From Thermoanaerobaculia bacterium (GTDB lineage Bacteria; Acidobacteriota; Thermoanaerobaculia; Gp7-AA8): a DNA stretch of 7,330 bases. Location: positions 1-7,330 of the forward strand of contig JAMPYE010000205.1 of assembly GCA_023700825.1 (NCBI GenBank). The letters are read 5' to 3'. Shown one piece after another: positions 1-5,705 of this stretch. The translations under genes were made by a program, and so were the position numbers. Under the pieces are notes generated by a model. It was not told the DNA's origin. It did no database searches and saw only the letters and a program-made list of their open reading frames with translations. Within the stretch, counting starts at the first letter, position 1. Each line of letters starts with the position of its first letter.

Positions 1-1
1 C

Positions 2-136
2 AGCGCGATCATTTACCGGATGGGCTCGCGCCGCCCTTCGTCGCAGATGCCGCGGTTAGGCACCTCGGTCGTCGACGAGGTGGCGCTCGAGCTGATCCGG
101 GCCTGGATCGCCGAGGACTTGCGCACGCAGCGCTGA
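2..136 (+). CDS. C-terminal fragment of a possible c-type cytochrome-like protein (5' end outside window)
   Basis: An open frame enters from the left edge and ends at TGA 134-136, giving 44 residues. The fragment contains SSQMPRLGTSVVDEVALELI followed by a Trp-containing helix (RAWIAEDL). In many bacterial c-type cytochromes, and in secreted proteins ending in a cytochrome-like domain, a Met-Pro-x-Leu-Gly segment followed by 'VVD..AL.LI..WI' forms the last helix, with the Met as a candidate sixth haem ligand. No CXXCH haem-attachment motif is visible because the upstream part is missing, so the assignment rests on this tail alone. Codon use is GC-rich like the rest of the window. The gene converges on the minus-strand small gene ending at 187, and no clear Rho-independent terminator lies between them. 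It is probably unrelated to the downstream operon. Confidence 0.5.
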   Translation, partial: SAIIYRMGSRRPSSQMPRLGTSVVDEVALELIRAWIAEDLRTQR

Positions 137-139
137 CGT

Positions 140-157
140 GCGCTGCGCGCGCAACGC
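140..157. repeat. Short GC-rich imperfect palindrome in a convergent intergenic gap
   Basis: A perfect 10-bp palindrome TGCGCGCGCA (144-153) is flanked by GCG on the left and CGC on the right, with one mismatch (C143 against A154). It lies in the 50-nt gap between two converging genes, where a bidirectional terminator might be expected. It has no loop of useful size and no T-tract, so it is not called a terminator. In such GC-rich DNA it may be chance. Confidence 0.25.
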
Positions 158-186
158 CGAAGCGTGGGGGCTCGCGGCTCAGGCCA

Positions 187-387
187 CTAGTGCCCGCGGC
201 CACCGCGGCGTCGGGGCATGAGCGGCTCGCCCGCCTCCGCGGCGCATTCGGGGCAGTCGAGCATCTCGCGAAGAAACAGCTCGAGGAGATCGTCGGAGAC
301 GGTGGACATCGATTCAACCACGCCGCCTCGCCGTTCGATCTCGCGTTTCATCGCTTCGATTCTCGCCTTCTGGTCCTTGTTCTTCAT
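187..387 (-). CDS. Small hypothetical protein with a CPEC motif, 66 aa
   Basis: I do not recognise the family. The protein opens with a highly charged, probably helical segment (KNKDQKARIEAMKREIERR, residues 2-20), continues with an amphipathic stretch (SDDLLELFLREML, 31-43), then a single Cys-Pro-Glu-Cys pair (45-48), and ends in a basic Arg/Gly-rich tail. One CXXC could be half of a zinc site completed by dimerisation, or a redox pair; neither is shown. The start at 387 is preferred because a strong Shine-Dalgarno GGGAGGA (394-400) sits 6 nt upstream. An in-frame ATG at 432 would add 15 residues but has a poorer site and would place a perfect hairpin inside the coding region. The gene is divergent from the methyltransferase gene and convergent with the cytochrome-like fragment. 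Plus-strand frames over the same DNA have no comparable ribosome site. Confidence 0.6.
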   Translation of the reverse strand: MKNKDQKARIEAMKREIERRGGVVESMSTVSDDLLELFLREMLDCPECAAEAGEPLMPRRRGGRGH

Positions 388-393
388 GGTCTT

Positions 394-400
394 TCCTCCC
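394..400 (-). promoter_or_regulatory. Shine-Dalgarno site that sets the start of the CPEC small gene
   Basis: Read on the minus strand, GGGAGGA lies 6 nt before ATG at 387-385. It is near-consensus and favours the 66-residue form over the 81-residue form that would begin at 432. Confidence 0.6.
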
Positions 401-404
401 GACT

Positions 405-419
405 CCGAGGTTCCCTCGG
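405..419 (-). promoter_or_regulatory. Perfect hairpin in the likely 5' leader of the CPEC small gene
   Basis: On the minus strand, CCGAGG-GAA-CCTCGG makes a 6-bp stem with a three-base loop. The stem ends only 4 nt before the GGGAGGA ribosome site at 400-394. A stem here could affect ribosome access or mRNA stability. There is no T-tract, so it is not an obvious terminator. A chance 6-bp repeat is possible. Confidence 0.35.
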
Positions 420-489
420 TTTCTCGCGGCATGCAAATTTCCTACTCCTCGTAGCGTGGGGAGGTGGATCTCTCGTCATCGGGAGGGAA

Positions 490-508
490 ACTCCACTCAT
501 GCTGGAGT
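490..508. repeat. Inverted repeat ACTCCA-N7-TGGAGT in the divergent intergenic region
   Basis: A perfect 6-bp dyad with a 7-nt spacer (CTCATGC) is centred about 63 nt upstream of the methyltransferase start and lies between two divergent genes. The geometry would suit a small dimeric regulator, but nothing identifies one. I saw no convincing sigma-70 promoter hexamers around it, so this is a candidate site only. Confidence 0.25.
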
Positions 509-561
509 CGCACCAGGAGCCGTTTCACGCGAGAGGTGCAGTTGCGCGCGAGTAGGGTAGA

Positions 562-1680
562 GTGCGCACGATGACCCCGGCGCACGGCGGCGAGCCTCCC
601 GCGTTCCTCACGGCGATTCTCCGGGGGCGTGACATCTCGTTTCGCGAGTACGTCGAGCTCTGTCTCTACGATCCGGAGAACGGGTATTACACCGGCGGTT
701 CCGCGTCGCGTGCCCGGCATGCCGACTACATCACCTCACCAGCCATCTCTCCGGTGTTCGGCTGGGCGCTCGGCCGACTGGCGCGGGAGATGGCCGGACG
801 GCTCGAAGGCGCGCCGGTGGCAGTCGTCGACATCGGTTGTGGCGACGGCACGCTGATCCGAGCGATCGCCGATTCGTGCGGTGTTGGCCCGACGTACGTC
901 GGCATCGACCGCAGCCTCTCCTTCGTCTCGGCGGAGCTGCGCGAGGCCCGCGACATCACGTTTGCGACGTCGCTCGACGCGATTCCCCGAGGCATGGCCA
1001 CGCTCGTGGTGTCGAACGAGCTCTTTGACGCGATTCCCGCGTCGCGCGTCGTGCGGCGTGACGACGGGCTGCACGAGCTCGGCGTGACGCTTTCCGACGG
1101 CCGCCTCGACTGGTGCGAGACCACGGCGCCGGCGGAACTCGTCGACTATTTCGCCTCGCGCGGCATCGAGCTTCGCGTCGGCCAGTTTGCCGATGTCACT
1201 CCGGAATGGGGCAAAGCCTACGGCGACATCTGCGATCGAGTCGACCGCGGGATGATCGTGACGTTCGACTACGGCTTTCCGACGAAGCAGTTGTTCGATC
1301 CGCGGATCCGGATGTATGGCACCGCGGCCGCGTACCGGGGGCACGAGGTGCACCGCGACCTGTTCGCCTCGCCAGGCCAGCAGGATCTGACGGCACACGT
1401 GAATTTCGACGATCTGGAGCGTTCGGGGATCGGAGCAGGGTTCACGACGCTCGAATTCACGCGGCAGGCCCGCTTCCTGCTTTCAATCGGAATCACCGAA
1501 CATCCTCTCTTCGCACCGGTCGAAGAGCGGAACTTCGGAGCGGCTCTGGCGAAGCAGGTGGAGCGCGAAAACGCCAGAAGATTGGTGCTTCCGGACGGAA
1601 TCGGGGACGAGATCAGGGTCCTGGCACAAGGAAAAGGGGTTCCTGCGGGGGAGTGGAGCTTCCAGCGCTCCCGAATCTGA
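562..1680 (+). CDS. midA: MidA/NDUFAF7-family SAM-dependent methyltransferase (DUF185/COG1565)
   Basis: The 372-residue class I methyltransferase matches the MidA family along its length. It has an N-terminal FREYVELCLYDPENGYY motif (28-43), DYITSPAISPVFG (55-67), SAM motif I VVDIGCGDG (88-96), SNELFDAIPASRVV (151-164), DYGF (236-239), GTAAAYRGHEVH (253-264) and DLTAHVNF (275-282). The mitochondrial member NDUFAF7 symmetrically dimethylates an arginine of NDUFS2, the NuoD homologue, and is needed for complex I assembly. The gene lies 73 nt upstream of nuoA, and the matching arginine is present in NuoD as Arg49, so the same role is a reasonable inference. The start is uncertain: GTG 562 has AGGG 4 nt upstream, while ATG 571 would remove only three residues. 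The last third uses A/T-ending and AGA/GGA codons more freely than the nuo genes, which suggests weaker expression. It could also methylate another protein. Confidence 0.9.
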   Translation: MRTMTPAHGGEPPAFLTAILRGRDISFREYVELCLYDPENGYYTGGSASRARHADYITSPAISPVFGWALGRLAREMAGRLEGAPVAVVDIGCGDGTLIRAIADSCGVGPTYVGIDRSLSFVSAELREARDITFATSLDAIPRGMATLVVSNELFDAIPASRVVRRDDGLHELGVTLSDGRLDWCETTAPAELVDYFASRGIELRVGQFADVTPEWGKAYGDICDRVDRGMIVTFDYGFPTKQLFDPRIRMYGTAAAYRGHEVHRDLFASPGQQDLTAHVNFDDLERSGIGAGFTTLEFTRQARFLLSIGITEHPLFAPVEERNFGAALAKQVERENARRLVLPDGIGDEIRVLAQGKGVPAGEWSFQRSRI

Positions 1681-1707
1681 TTCCAAAAATGATGTGATGG
1701 CCGTCAA

Positions 1708-1735
1708 TGGTGACTGGGTGTCGCCTGAATAGAAT
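1708..1735 (+). promoter_or_regulatory. Possible promoter for the nuo operon
   Basis: The 73-nt gap before nuoA has a lower local GC content and contains TAGAAT (1730-1735), one mismatch from the -10 consensus, with a TG two bases upstream of it. The best -35 match at the right distance (TGGTGA, 1708-1713) is poor. Transcription from here would begin about 10-15 nt before the nuoA start, giving a very short leader. The operon could instead be read through from midA, since no terminator is visible between the two genes. Confidence 0.3.
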
Positions 1736-1741
1736 CTGCGC

Positions 1742-1745
1742 GGAG
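1742..1745 (+). promoter_or_regulatory. Ribosome binding site supporting the TTG start of nuoA
   Basis: GGAG lies 8 nt upstream of TTG at 1754. No ATG or GTG in the same frame lies close enough to give a full-length NuoA, so this site decides the start. Confidence 0.6.
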
Positions 1746-1753
1746 TTTGGGCC

Positions 1754-2113
1754 TTGGCTAACTATTCGATCCTCCTAATCGCATTTCTCATCGTACTTTC
1801 GGTGCCGGTACTGACGATCTTCCTGATCGCGCCGCTCGTTCGCGCGAGCCGCCCTTCGAAGGTCAAGCTCGAGCCGTATGAGTGCGGCGTCGAGCCGGCG
1901 TCGGTGGCGTTCGACCATCGATTCTCGGTCCGGTACTTCCTGGTCGCAGTGCTCTTCATCATCTTCGACGTGGAGACCATCTTCCTGTTCCCGTGGGCGA
2001 TCCGCCTCCGGCAGCTCGGATGGTTCGGCGCGATCGAGATGGCGATCTTCATCGCGATCCTGCTCGTCGGCTACTTCTACGCCTGGAAGAGGAAGGTTCT
2101 CTCATGGGTCTGA
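1754..2113 (+). CDS. nuoA: NADH-quinone oxidoreductase subunit A
   Basis: This is the small membrane subunit of complex I, which packs against NuoH and NuoJ at the junction of the peripheral and membrane arms. The 119-residue product has three predicted membrane helices (about 5-28, 60-81 and 91-110). The first cytoplasmic loop carries the YECG signature (42-45), and FDVE (71-74) supplies the conserved acidic residues of helix 2. The length is normal for the family. Translation starts at TTG with GGAG 8 nt upstream. The 3' end overlaps nuoB by 10 nt. It is the first gene of the operon, as usual. Confidence 0.97.
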   Translation: MANYSILLIAFLIVLSVPVLTIFLIAPLVRASRPSKVKLEPYECGVEPASVAFDHRFSVRYFLVAVLFIIFDVETIFLFPWAIRLRQLGWFGAIEMAIFIAILLVGYFYAWKRKVLSWV

Positions 2114-2718
2114 TGGAGAACCGCTTCGAGCCGAACGTCCTGACGACGTCGGTCGACAAGATCTTCAACTGGGCGCGCAAGTCGTCGATCTGGCCGATGC
2201 AATTCGGCCTCGCCTGCTGCGCGATCGAAATGATGGCCGTGCTCGATCCGCGCTACGACATGGCGAGATTCGGGGCCGAAGTCTTCCGCGCGACGCCGCG
2301 CCAGGCCGATCTGATGATCGTGGCCGGCACGGTGACCGAGAAGATGGCGCCGATCGTCAAGCGCCTCTGGGACCAGATGCCGGAGCCGAAGTGGGTGATG
2401 GCGATGGGCTCGTGCGCGACCTGCGGCGGCCCGTACGACACGTACGCGGTCACGCAGGGCGTCGACCGGATCGTCCCGGTCGACATCTATGTGCCCGGCT
2501 GCCCGCCGCGCCCGGAAGCGCTCCTCTGGGGGCTCATGGAGCTCCAGAAGAAGATCGACAAGATGCACGTGATCCGCAAGGGGGGCGCGGCGTACGACTT
2601 CGCGCGTCAGCAACTCGCCCCGGCGGAACGCCCGACGCACTCGGGCCCCGCGTTGCGCGCCGAGCAGGCGGCTCAGCTCGCCGCCGCCGACAGCAGCGAC
2701 ACCAAGACGGAAGCCTGA
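2104..2718 (+). CDS. nuoB: NADH-quinone oxidoreductase subunit B (cluster N2 subunit)
   Basis: This Q-module subunit binds the terminal [4Fe-4S] cluster N2, which passes electrons to quinone. The four expected ligands are visible: the Cys38-Cys39 pair in GLACCAIEMM, Cys104 in GSCATCGG and Cys133 in PGCPPRPEAL. Their spacing (66 then 29 residues) is as in the family. ATG 2104 is chosen because AGGAAGG (2090-2096) lies 7 nt upstream. ATG 2113, which overlaps the nuoA stop, is a possible second start that would remove three residues. The 204-residue product has a conserved core to about residue 165, then an Ala/Gln-rich, probably disordered tail (171-204). The open frame continues upstream into nuoA, but that part is not NuoB-like. 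Confidence 0.97.
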   Translation: MGLMENRFEPNVLTTSVDKIFNWARKSSIWPMQFGLACCAIEMMAVLDPRYDMARFGAEVFRATPRQADLMIVAGTVTEKMAPIVKRLWDQMPEPKWVMAMGSCATCGGPYDTYAVTQGVDRIVPVDIYVPGCPPRPEALLWGLMELQKKIDKMHVIRKGGAAYDFARQQLAPAERPTHSGPALRAEQAAQLAAADSSDTKTEA

Positions 2719-2725
2719 GGAAGCG

Positions 2726-3466
2726 ATGGCCGAGGAAACGGAACAGAAACCCGCGAAACCTGCGCCCGCTGCTCCGGCGGCGCCGCCCGCGAAGACGAAG
2801 GAAGAAGTTCTCGCCGACCCGATCGTCGCGGCAGTGGCGTCCGCGATGCCCGCGGCGTTCGTCAACGCGAAGGACGCGATTGGTGAGATCTCGCTCTACG
2901 TCGCGCGCGAATCGATCGTCGACGTCTGCCGCGCGTTCAAGGCGGACAGCTTCACGTACCTGGTCGATCTCTGCGGCTCCGACTACTCGACGTTCCCCGG
3001 CCACGCCGGCGAGCGCTTCTGCGTGAACTACCTTCTCTACTCGTTCGAGAAGAACGTCCGCATCCGGCTCAAGGTCTTCGTCGCCGACGACGTCAGCGTG
3101 CCTTCGGTCACGAGCGTCTGGAAGACGGCGAACTGGCACGAGCGCGAGACCTTCGACATGTTCGGCATCCGGTTCGAGGGGCACCCGAACCTCGAGCGGA
3201 TCCTGATGTGGGAAGGCTTCAACGGTCATCCGCTGCGGAAGGACTTCCCGATCCGCGGCATCGATACGGGGGCGCGCATCTATCCGGAAGTTTTCCCACC
3301 GGGAGGCGGCCCCGCGGCGGGCTCGACCGGCAAGTCGCACGAGGACGTGAACATCTGGAAGGGCCCCGCGGTCCCCTACGGCCGCTCGCCGAAGGGCCAG
3401 GTGCCCGAGACGAAGCAGGTCGAAGCGCCTCAGGGGAGCAGTGACGAGGGGAAAGCGGACGCCTGA
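2726..3466 (+). CDS. nuoC: NADH-quinone oxidoreductase subunit C (30 kDa subunit)
   Basis: This is the Q-module subunit that pairs with NuoD; here it is a separate protein, not a NuoCD fusion. The 30-kDa-subunit signature is clear at 137-176 (WHERETFDMFGIRFEGHP, then LERIL and GHPLRKDFP). It is preceded by the typical fold segment containing YLVDLCGSDY (78-87). The 246-residue protein is longer than the core domain at both ends. Residues 8-23 are an Ala/Pro/Lys low-complexity segment, and about 65 residues follow the signature, including a Gly/Pro-rich stretch (191-200) and a polar end. The gene begins 7 nt after the nuoB stop, with GAGGA overlapping that stop as its ribosome site. Confidence 0.96.
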   Translation: MAEETEQKPAKPAPAAPAAPPAKTKEEVLADPIVAAVASAMPAAFVNAKDAIGEISLYVARESIVDVCRAFKADSFTYLVDLCGSDYSTFPGHAGERFCVNYLLYSFEKNVRIRLKVFVADDVSVPSVTSVWKTANWHERETFDMFGIRFEGHPNLERILMWEGFNGHPLRKDFPIRGIDTGARIYPEVFPPGGGPAAGSTGKSHEDVNIWKGPAVPYGRSPKGQVPETKQVEAPQGSSDEGKADA

Positions 3467-3492
3467 AGGCGCGCCGCCCATCGGAAGGACTC

Positions 3493-4620
3493 ATGACGCA
3501 GACGATGCTCAATCTCCACGAGATGGAGATCAGTTTCGGACCGCAGCACCCGTCCACGCACGGGGTCTTGCGCGTCATGGTGAAGATCGACGGCGAGCGA
3601 ATCGTCGACGCGAAGCCGATCATCGGCTATCTCCACCGCGGCACCGAGAAGCTGTTCGAGAACATGAATTACCCGCAGTGCGTGCCGCATACCGACCGGC
3701 TCGACTACGTCGCCTCGGCGACGAGCAACGAGGGCTTCGTCGGCGCCGTGGAGAAGCTGCTCGGCATCACCGACCAGATCCCGCGCCGCGCGAAGATCAT
3801 CCGCGTGATGCTCGCCGAACTGCAGCGCCTGTCGTCGCACCTTCTCTGGCTCGCGACGCACGCGATCGACCTCGGCGCGATGACCCCCTTCTTCTACACC
3901 TTCCGCGAGCGCGAGCTGATTCTCGACCTTTTCGAGGACTACTGCGGCGCCCGGCTGACGCTGAACTGCATGCGGATCGGCGGCCAGGCCGACGACGTCA
4001 ACGCGCAGTGGCTGCAGAAGCTCGCCGACTTTCTCGGCATCTTCGACGCCGCGCTCGACGAGTACGAGTCGCTGCTCACGACCAACCGGATCTGGCGCAA
4101 GCGCACGGTCGGCATCGGCGTGATCACGCCAGAGGATGCGATCGACTGGGGTCTCACCGGCCCGCCGCTTCGCGGCTCGGGCATCGAGTGGGACATCCGC
4201 CGTGCCTTCCCGTACGAGGTCTACTCCGATCTCAAGTTCGAGATCCCCGTCGGCCGCAACGGCGATACGTACGACCGCTACCTCTGCCGTATGGAAGAGA
4301 TGCGGCAGTCGAAGAAGATCCTCGAGCAGTGCGTCACGATGATCGCCGACACGAAGGAAGGCGACCTCAAGGCGAAGGTCTCCCGCGTGATCCGGCCTGC
4401 GGAAGGCGAGGCGTACTTCTCGGTCGAGTGCCCGAAAGGGGAGCTCGGCTACTACATCATCGCCGACGGCAAGAACCCGAACGCGTACCGCTGCCACGTG
4501 CGGCCGCCGTCGTTCGTCAACCTCTCGGCTCTGCCTGACCTCGTGAAGGGTCACCTGGTCGCCGACATGGTTGCCGTCATCGGGACGATCGACATCGTCC
4601 TCGGGGAGGTCGACCGATGA
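3493..4620 (+). CDS. nuoD: NADH-quinone oxidoreductase subunit D (49 kDa subunit, quinone site)
   Basis: NuoD forms the quinone-reduction pocket together with NuoB and NuoH. The 375-residue product aligns end to end with the 49-kDa family: FGPQHPSTHGVLR (15-27), LHRGTEK (47-53), TDRLDY (67-72), NRIWRKRTVGIGV, LRGSGIEWD, DRYLCRMEEMRQS and the terminal LGEVDR. The quinone-headgroup residues known in Thermus and mammals correspond to His23 and Tyr72. Arg49 in LHRGTEK corresponds to human NDUFS2 Arg118 of the precursor (Arg85 mature), the residue dimethylated by NDUFAF7. ATG 3493 has GGAAGGA (3483-3489) at short spacing; ATG 3505 is a less likely alternative. The stop overlaps the nuoH start (ATGA), where nuoE, nuoF and nuoG would normally intervene. 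Confidence 0.98.
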   Translation: MTQTMLNLHEMEISFGPQHPSTHGVLRVMVKIDGERIVDAKPIIGYLHRGTEKLFENMNYPQCVPHTDRLDYVASATSNEGFVGAVEKLLGITDQIPRRAKIIRVMLAELQRLSSHLLWLATHAIDLGAMTPFFYTFRERELILDLFEDYCGARLTLNCMRIGGQADDVNAQWLQKLADFLGIFDAALDEYESLLTTNRIWRKRTVGIGVITPEDAIDWGLTGPPLRGSGIEWDIRRAFPYEVYSDLKFEIPVGRNGDTYDRYLCRMEEMRQSKKILEQCVTMIADTKEGDLKAKVSRVIRPAEGEAYFSVECPKGELGYYIIADGKNPNAYRCHVRPPSFVNLSALPDLVKGHLVADMVAVIGTIDIVLGEVDR

Positions 4621-5705
4621 GCGCGACGCTCCCGGTTGTCGCATCGATGTTCGGCTCGATTCCCGAGCCGATCGTGAACTACGTCATCTGGCCGACGACG
4701 AAGTTCGTCATCGCCTTCGCCGTCATCATGGGCATCGTCGCCTTCACGACGCTCGTCGAGCGCCGCGTGCTCGGCTTCATGCAGGCGAGGCTCGGCCCCA
4801 ATCGCGTCGGGCCGCAGGGCATCCTGCAGTTCGTCGCCGACCCGATCAAGCTGCTTCTCAAGGAAGACATCGTGCCGGCGGGCGCGCAGAAGGCGGCGTA
4901 CTTCATCGCGCCGATGCTGCCGATCATCCCGGCGTTCCTAGCCTTCTGCCTGATCCCATTCGGTCCGCCTCCGACGTTCGCGATCGCGGACGTCAACGTC
5001 GGGCTGCTCCTGGTCCTCGCCCTCACGTCCACGGGCGTGTACGGGATCATCCTCGGCGGCTGGGCCTCGAACAACAAGTTCTCGCTATTAGGCGGACTTC
5101 GGAGCGCGGCGCAGATGGTGTCGTACGAAGTGCCGTTCGGCCTCTCGATCGTCGGCGTGCTGATGCTGACGGGGAGCCTGAGCCTCGTCGAGATTGTGCG
5201 CTACCAGGAACAGAGCGTCTGGAATGTGCTGCCGCAGCTGATCGGCTGCTTCATCTTCCTCGTCGCGATGACGGCGGAAGTGAACCGAGCGCCGTTCGAC
5301 CTTCCGGAAGCGGAGTCGGAGCTCGTCGCCGGGTTCCACACCGAGTACTCCGGGATGAAGTTCGCGTTCTTCTTCCTCGCGGAGTATGCGTCGATGCTGG
5401 TCAACGCGTGCCTCATCGTGCTGCTCTTCTTTGGCGGCTGGACGGCGGCGATCGCCGGCCACGGGCTGACGACGGCAGCGATGCAGTCGATGGGTTGGCT
5501 CGGGATGATCCTCGGCTTCCTCATCTTCGGCGCGAAGGTCGCGTTCTTCATGATTCTCTACATCTGGTTCCGCGGAACGTTCCCGCGCTACCGCTTCGAT
5601 CAACTCATGGATCTCGGGTGGAAGTGGATGATCCCGCTCGCACTCGCGAACATCGTCGTGACCGGGCTGGTCATCCTGATCGCCCAGAGCGGAGGAGCGT
5701 CGTAA
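4617..5705 (+). CDS. nuoH: NADH-quinone oxidoreductase subunit H
   Basis: This membrane subunit forms the floor of the quinone tunnel and the first acidic channel (E-channel) linking quinone reduction to proton pumping. The 362-residue protein has about eight hydrophobic helices. Family signatures include VERRVLGFMQARLGPNR (47-63), GLRSAAQMVSYEVPFGL (160-176), the acid-rich loop AEVNRAPFDLPEAESE (220-235) with GFHTEYSG (239-246), and WFRGTFPRYRFDQLM (317-331). Translation begins at an ATG overlapping the nuoD stop by 4 nt, with GGGGAGG (4603-4609) 7 nt upstream, so coupling to nuoD is likely. The direct nuoD-nuoH junction marks the absence of the N-module genes at this locus. Confidence 0.98.
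   Translation: MSATLPVVASMFGSIPEPIVNYVIWPTTKFVIAFAVIMGIVAFTTLVERRVLGFMQARLGPNRVGPQGILQFVADPIKLLLKEDIVPAGAQKAAYFIAPMLPIIPAFLAFCLIPFGPPPTFAIADVNVGLLLVLALTSTGVYGIILGGWASNNKFSLLGGLRSAAQMVSYEVPFGLSIVGVLMLTGSLSLVEIVRYQEQSVWNVLPQLIGCFIFLVAMTAEVNRAPFDLPEAESELVAGFHTEYSGMKFAFFFLAEYASMLVNACLIVLLFFGGWTAAIAGHGLTTAAMQSMGWLGMILGFLIFGAKVAFFMILYIWFRGTFPRYRFDQLMDLGWKWMIPLALANIVVTGLVILIAQSGGAS

Noticed and set aside
190..555. Plus-strand frame of 121 codons over the small minus-strand gene and the intergenic region
   Set aside because: No convincing ribosome site and no recognisable protein features; the minus-strand frame has a near-consensus Shine-Dalgarno.
1882..2103. Longer NuoB with an N-terminal extension inside nuoA
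   Set aside because: The extension is Arg-rich and out-of-frame NuoA sequence; ATG 2104 with AGGAAGG gives a normal NuoB.
1878..3026. Plus-strand frame of 382 codons across nuoA, nuoB and nuoC
   Set aside because: Out of frame with all three genes; the product is Arg/Ser low complexity.
2534..3481. Minus-strand open frame of 315 codons opposite nuoB/nuoC
   Set aside because: Composition is typical of antisense reading of high-GC codons (runs of Arg), with no homology visible and both sense genes fully supported.
3466..3493. NuoCD fusion
   Set aside because: nuoC ends with TGA at 3464-3466 and nuoD starts in its own frame 26 nt later with a ribosome site, so they are separate proteins.
3430..4644. 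Long open frame on the minus strand opposite nuoD (404 codons)
   Set aside because: It is an antisense shadow of a GC-rich gene; the translation is Arg/Asp/Val-rich with no recognisable domain, while the plus strand is a clear NuoD.
4571..5704. Upstream open extension of the nuoI frame through nuoH
   Set aside because: Only the part from 5705 resembles NuoI. The strong GGAGGAG site and the overlap with the nuoH stop fix the start there, so this is not a fusion protein.
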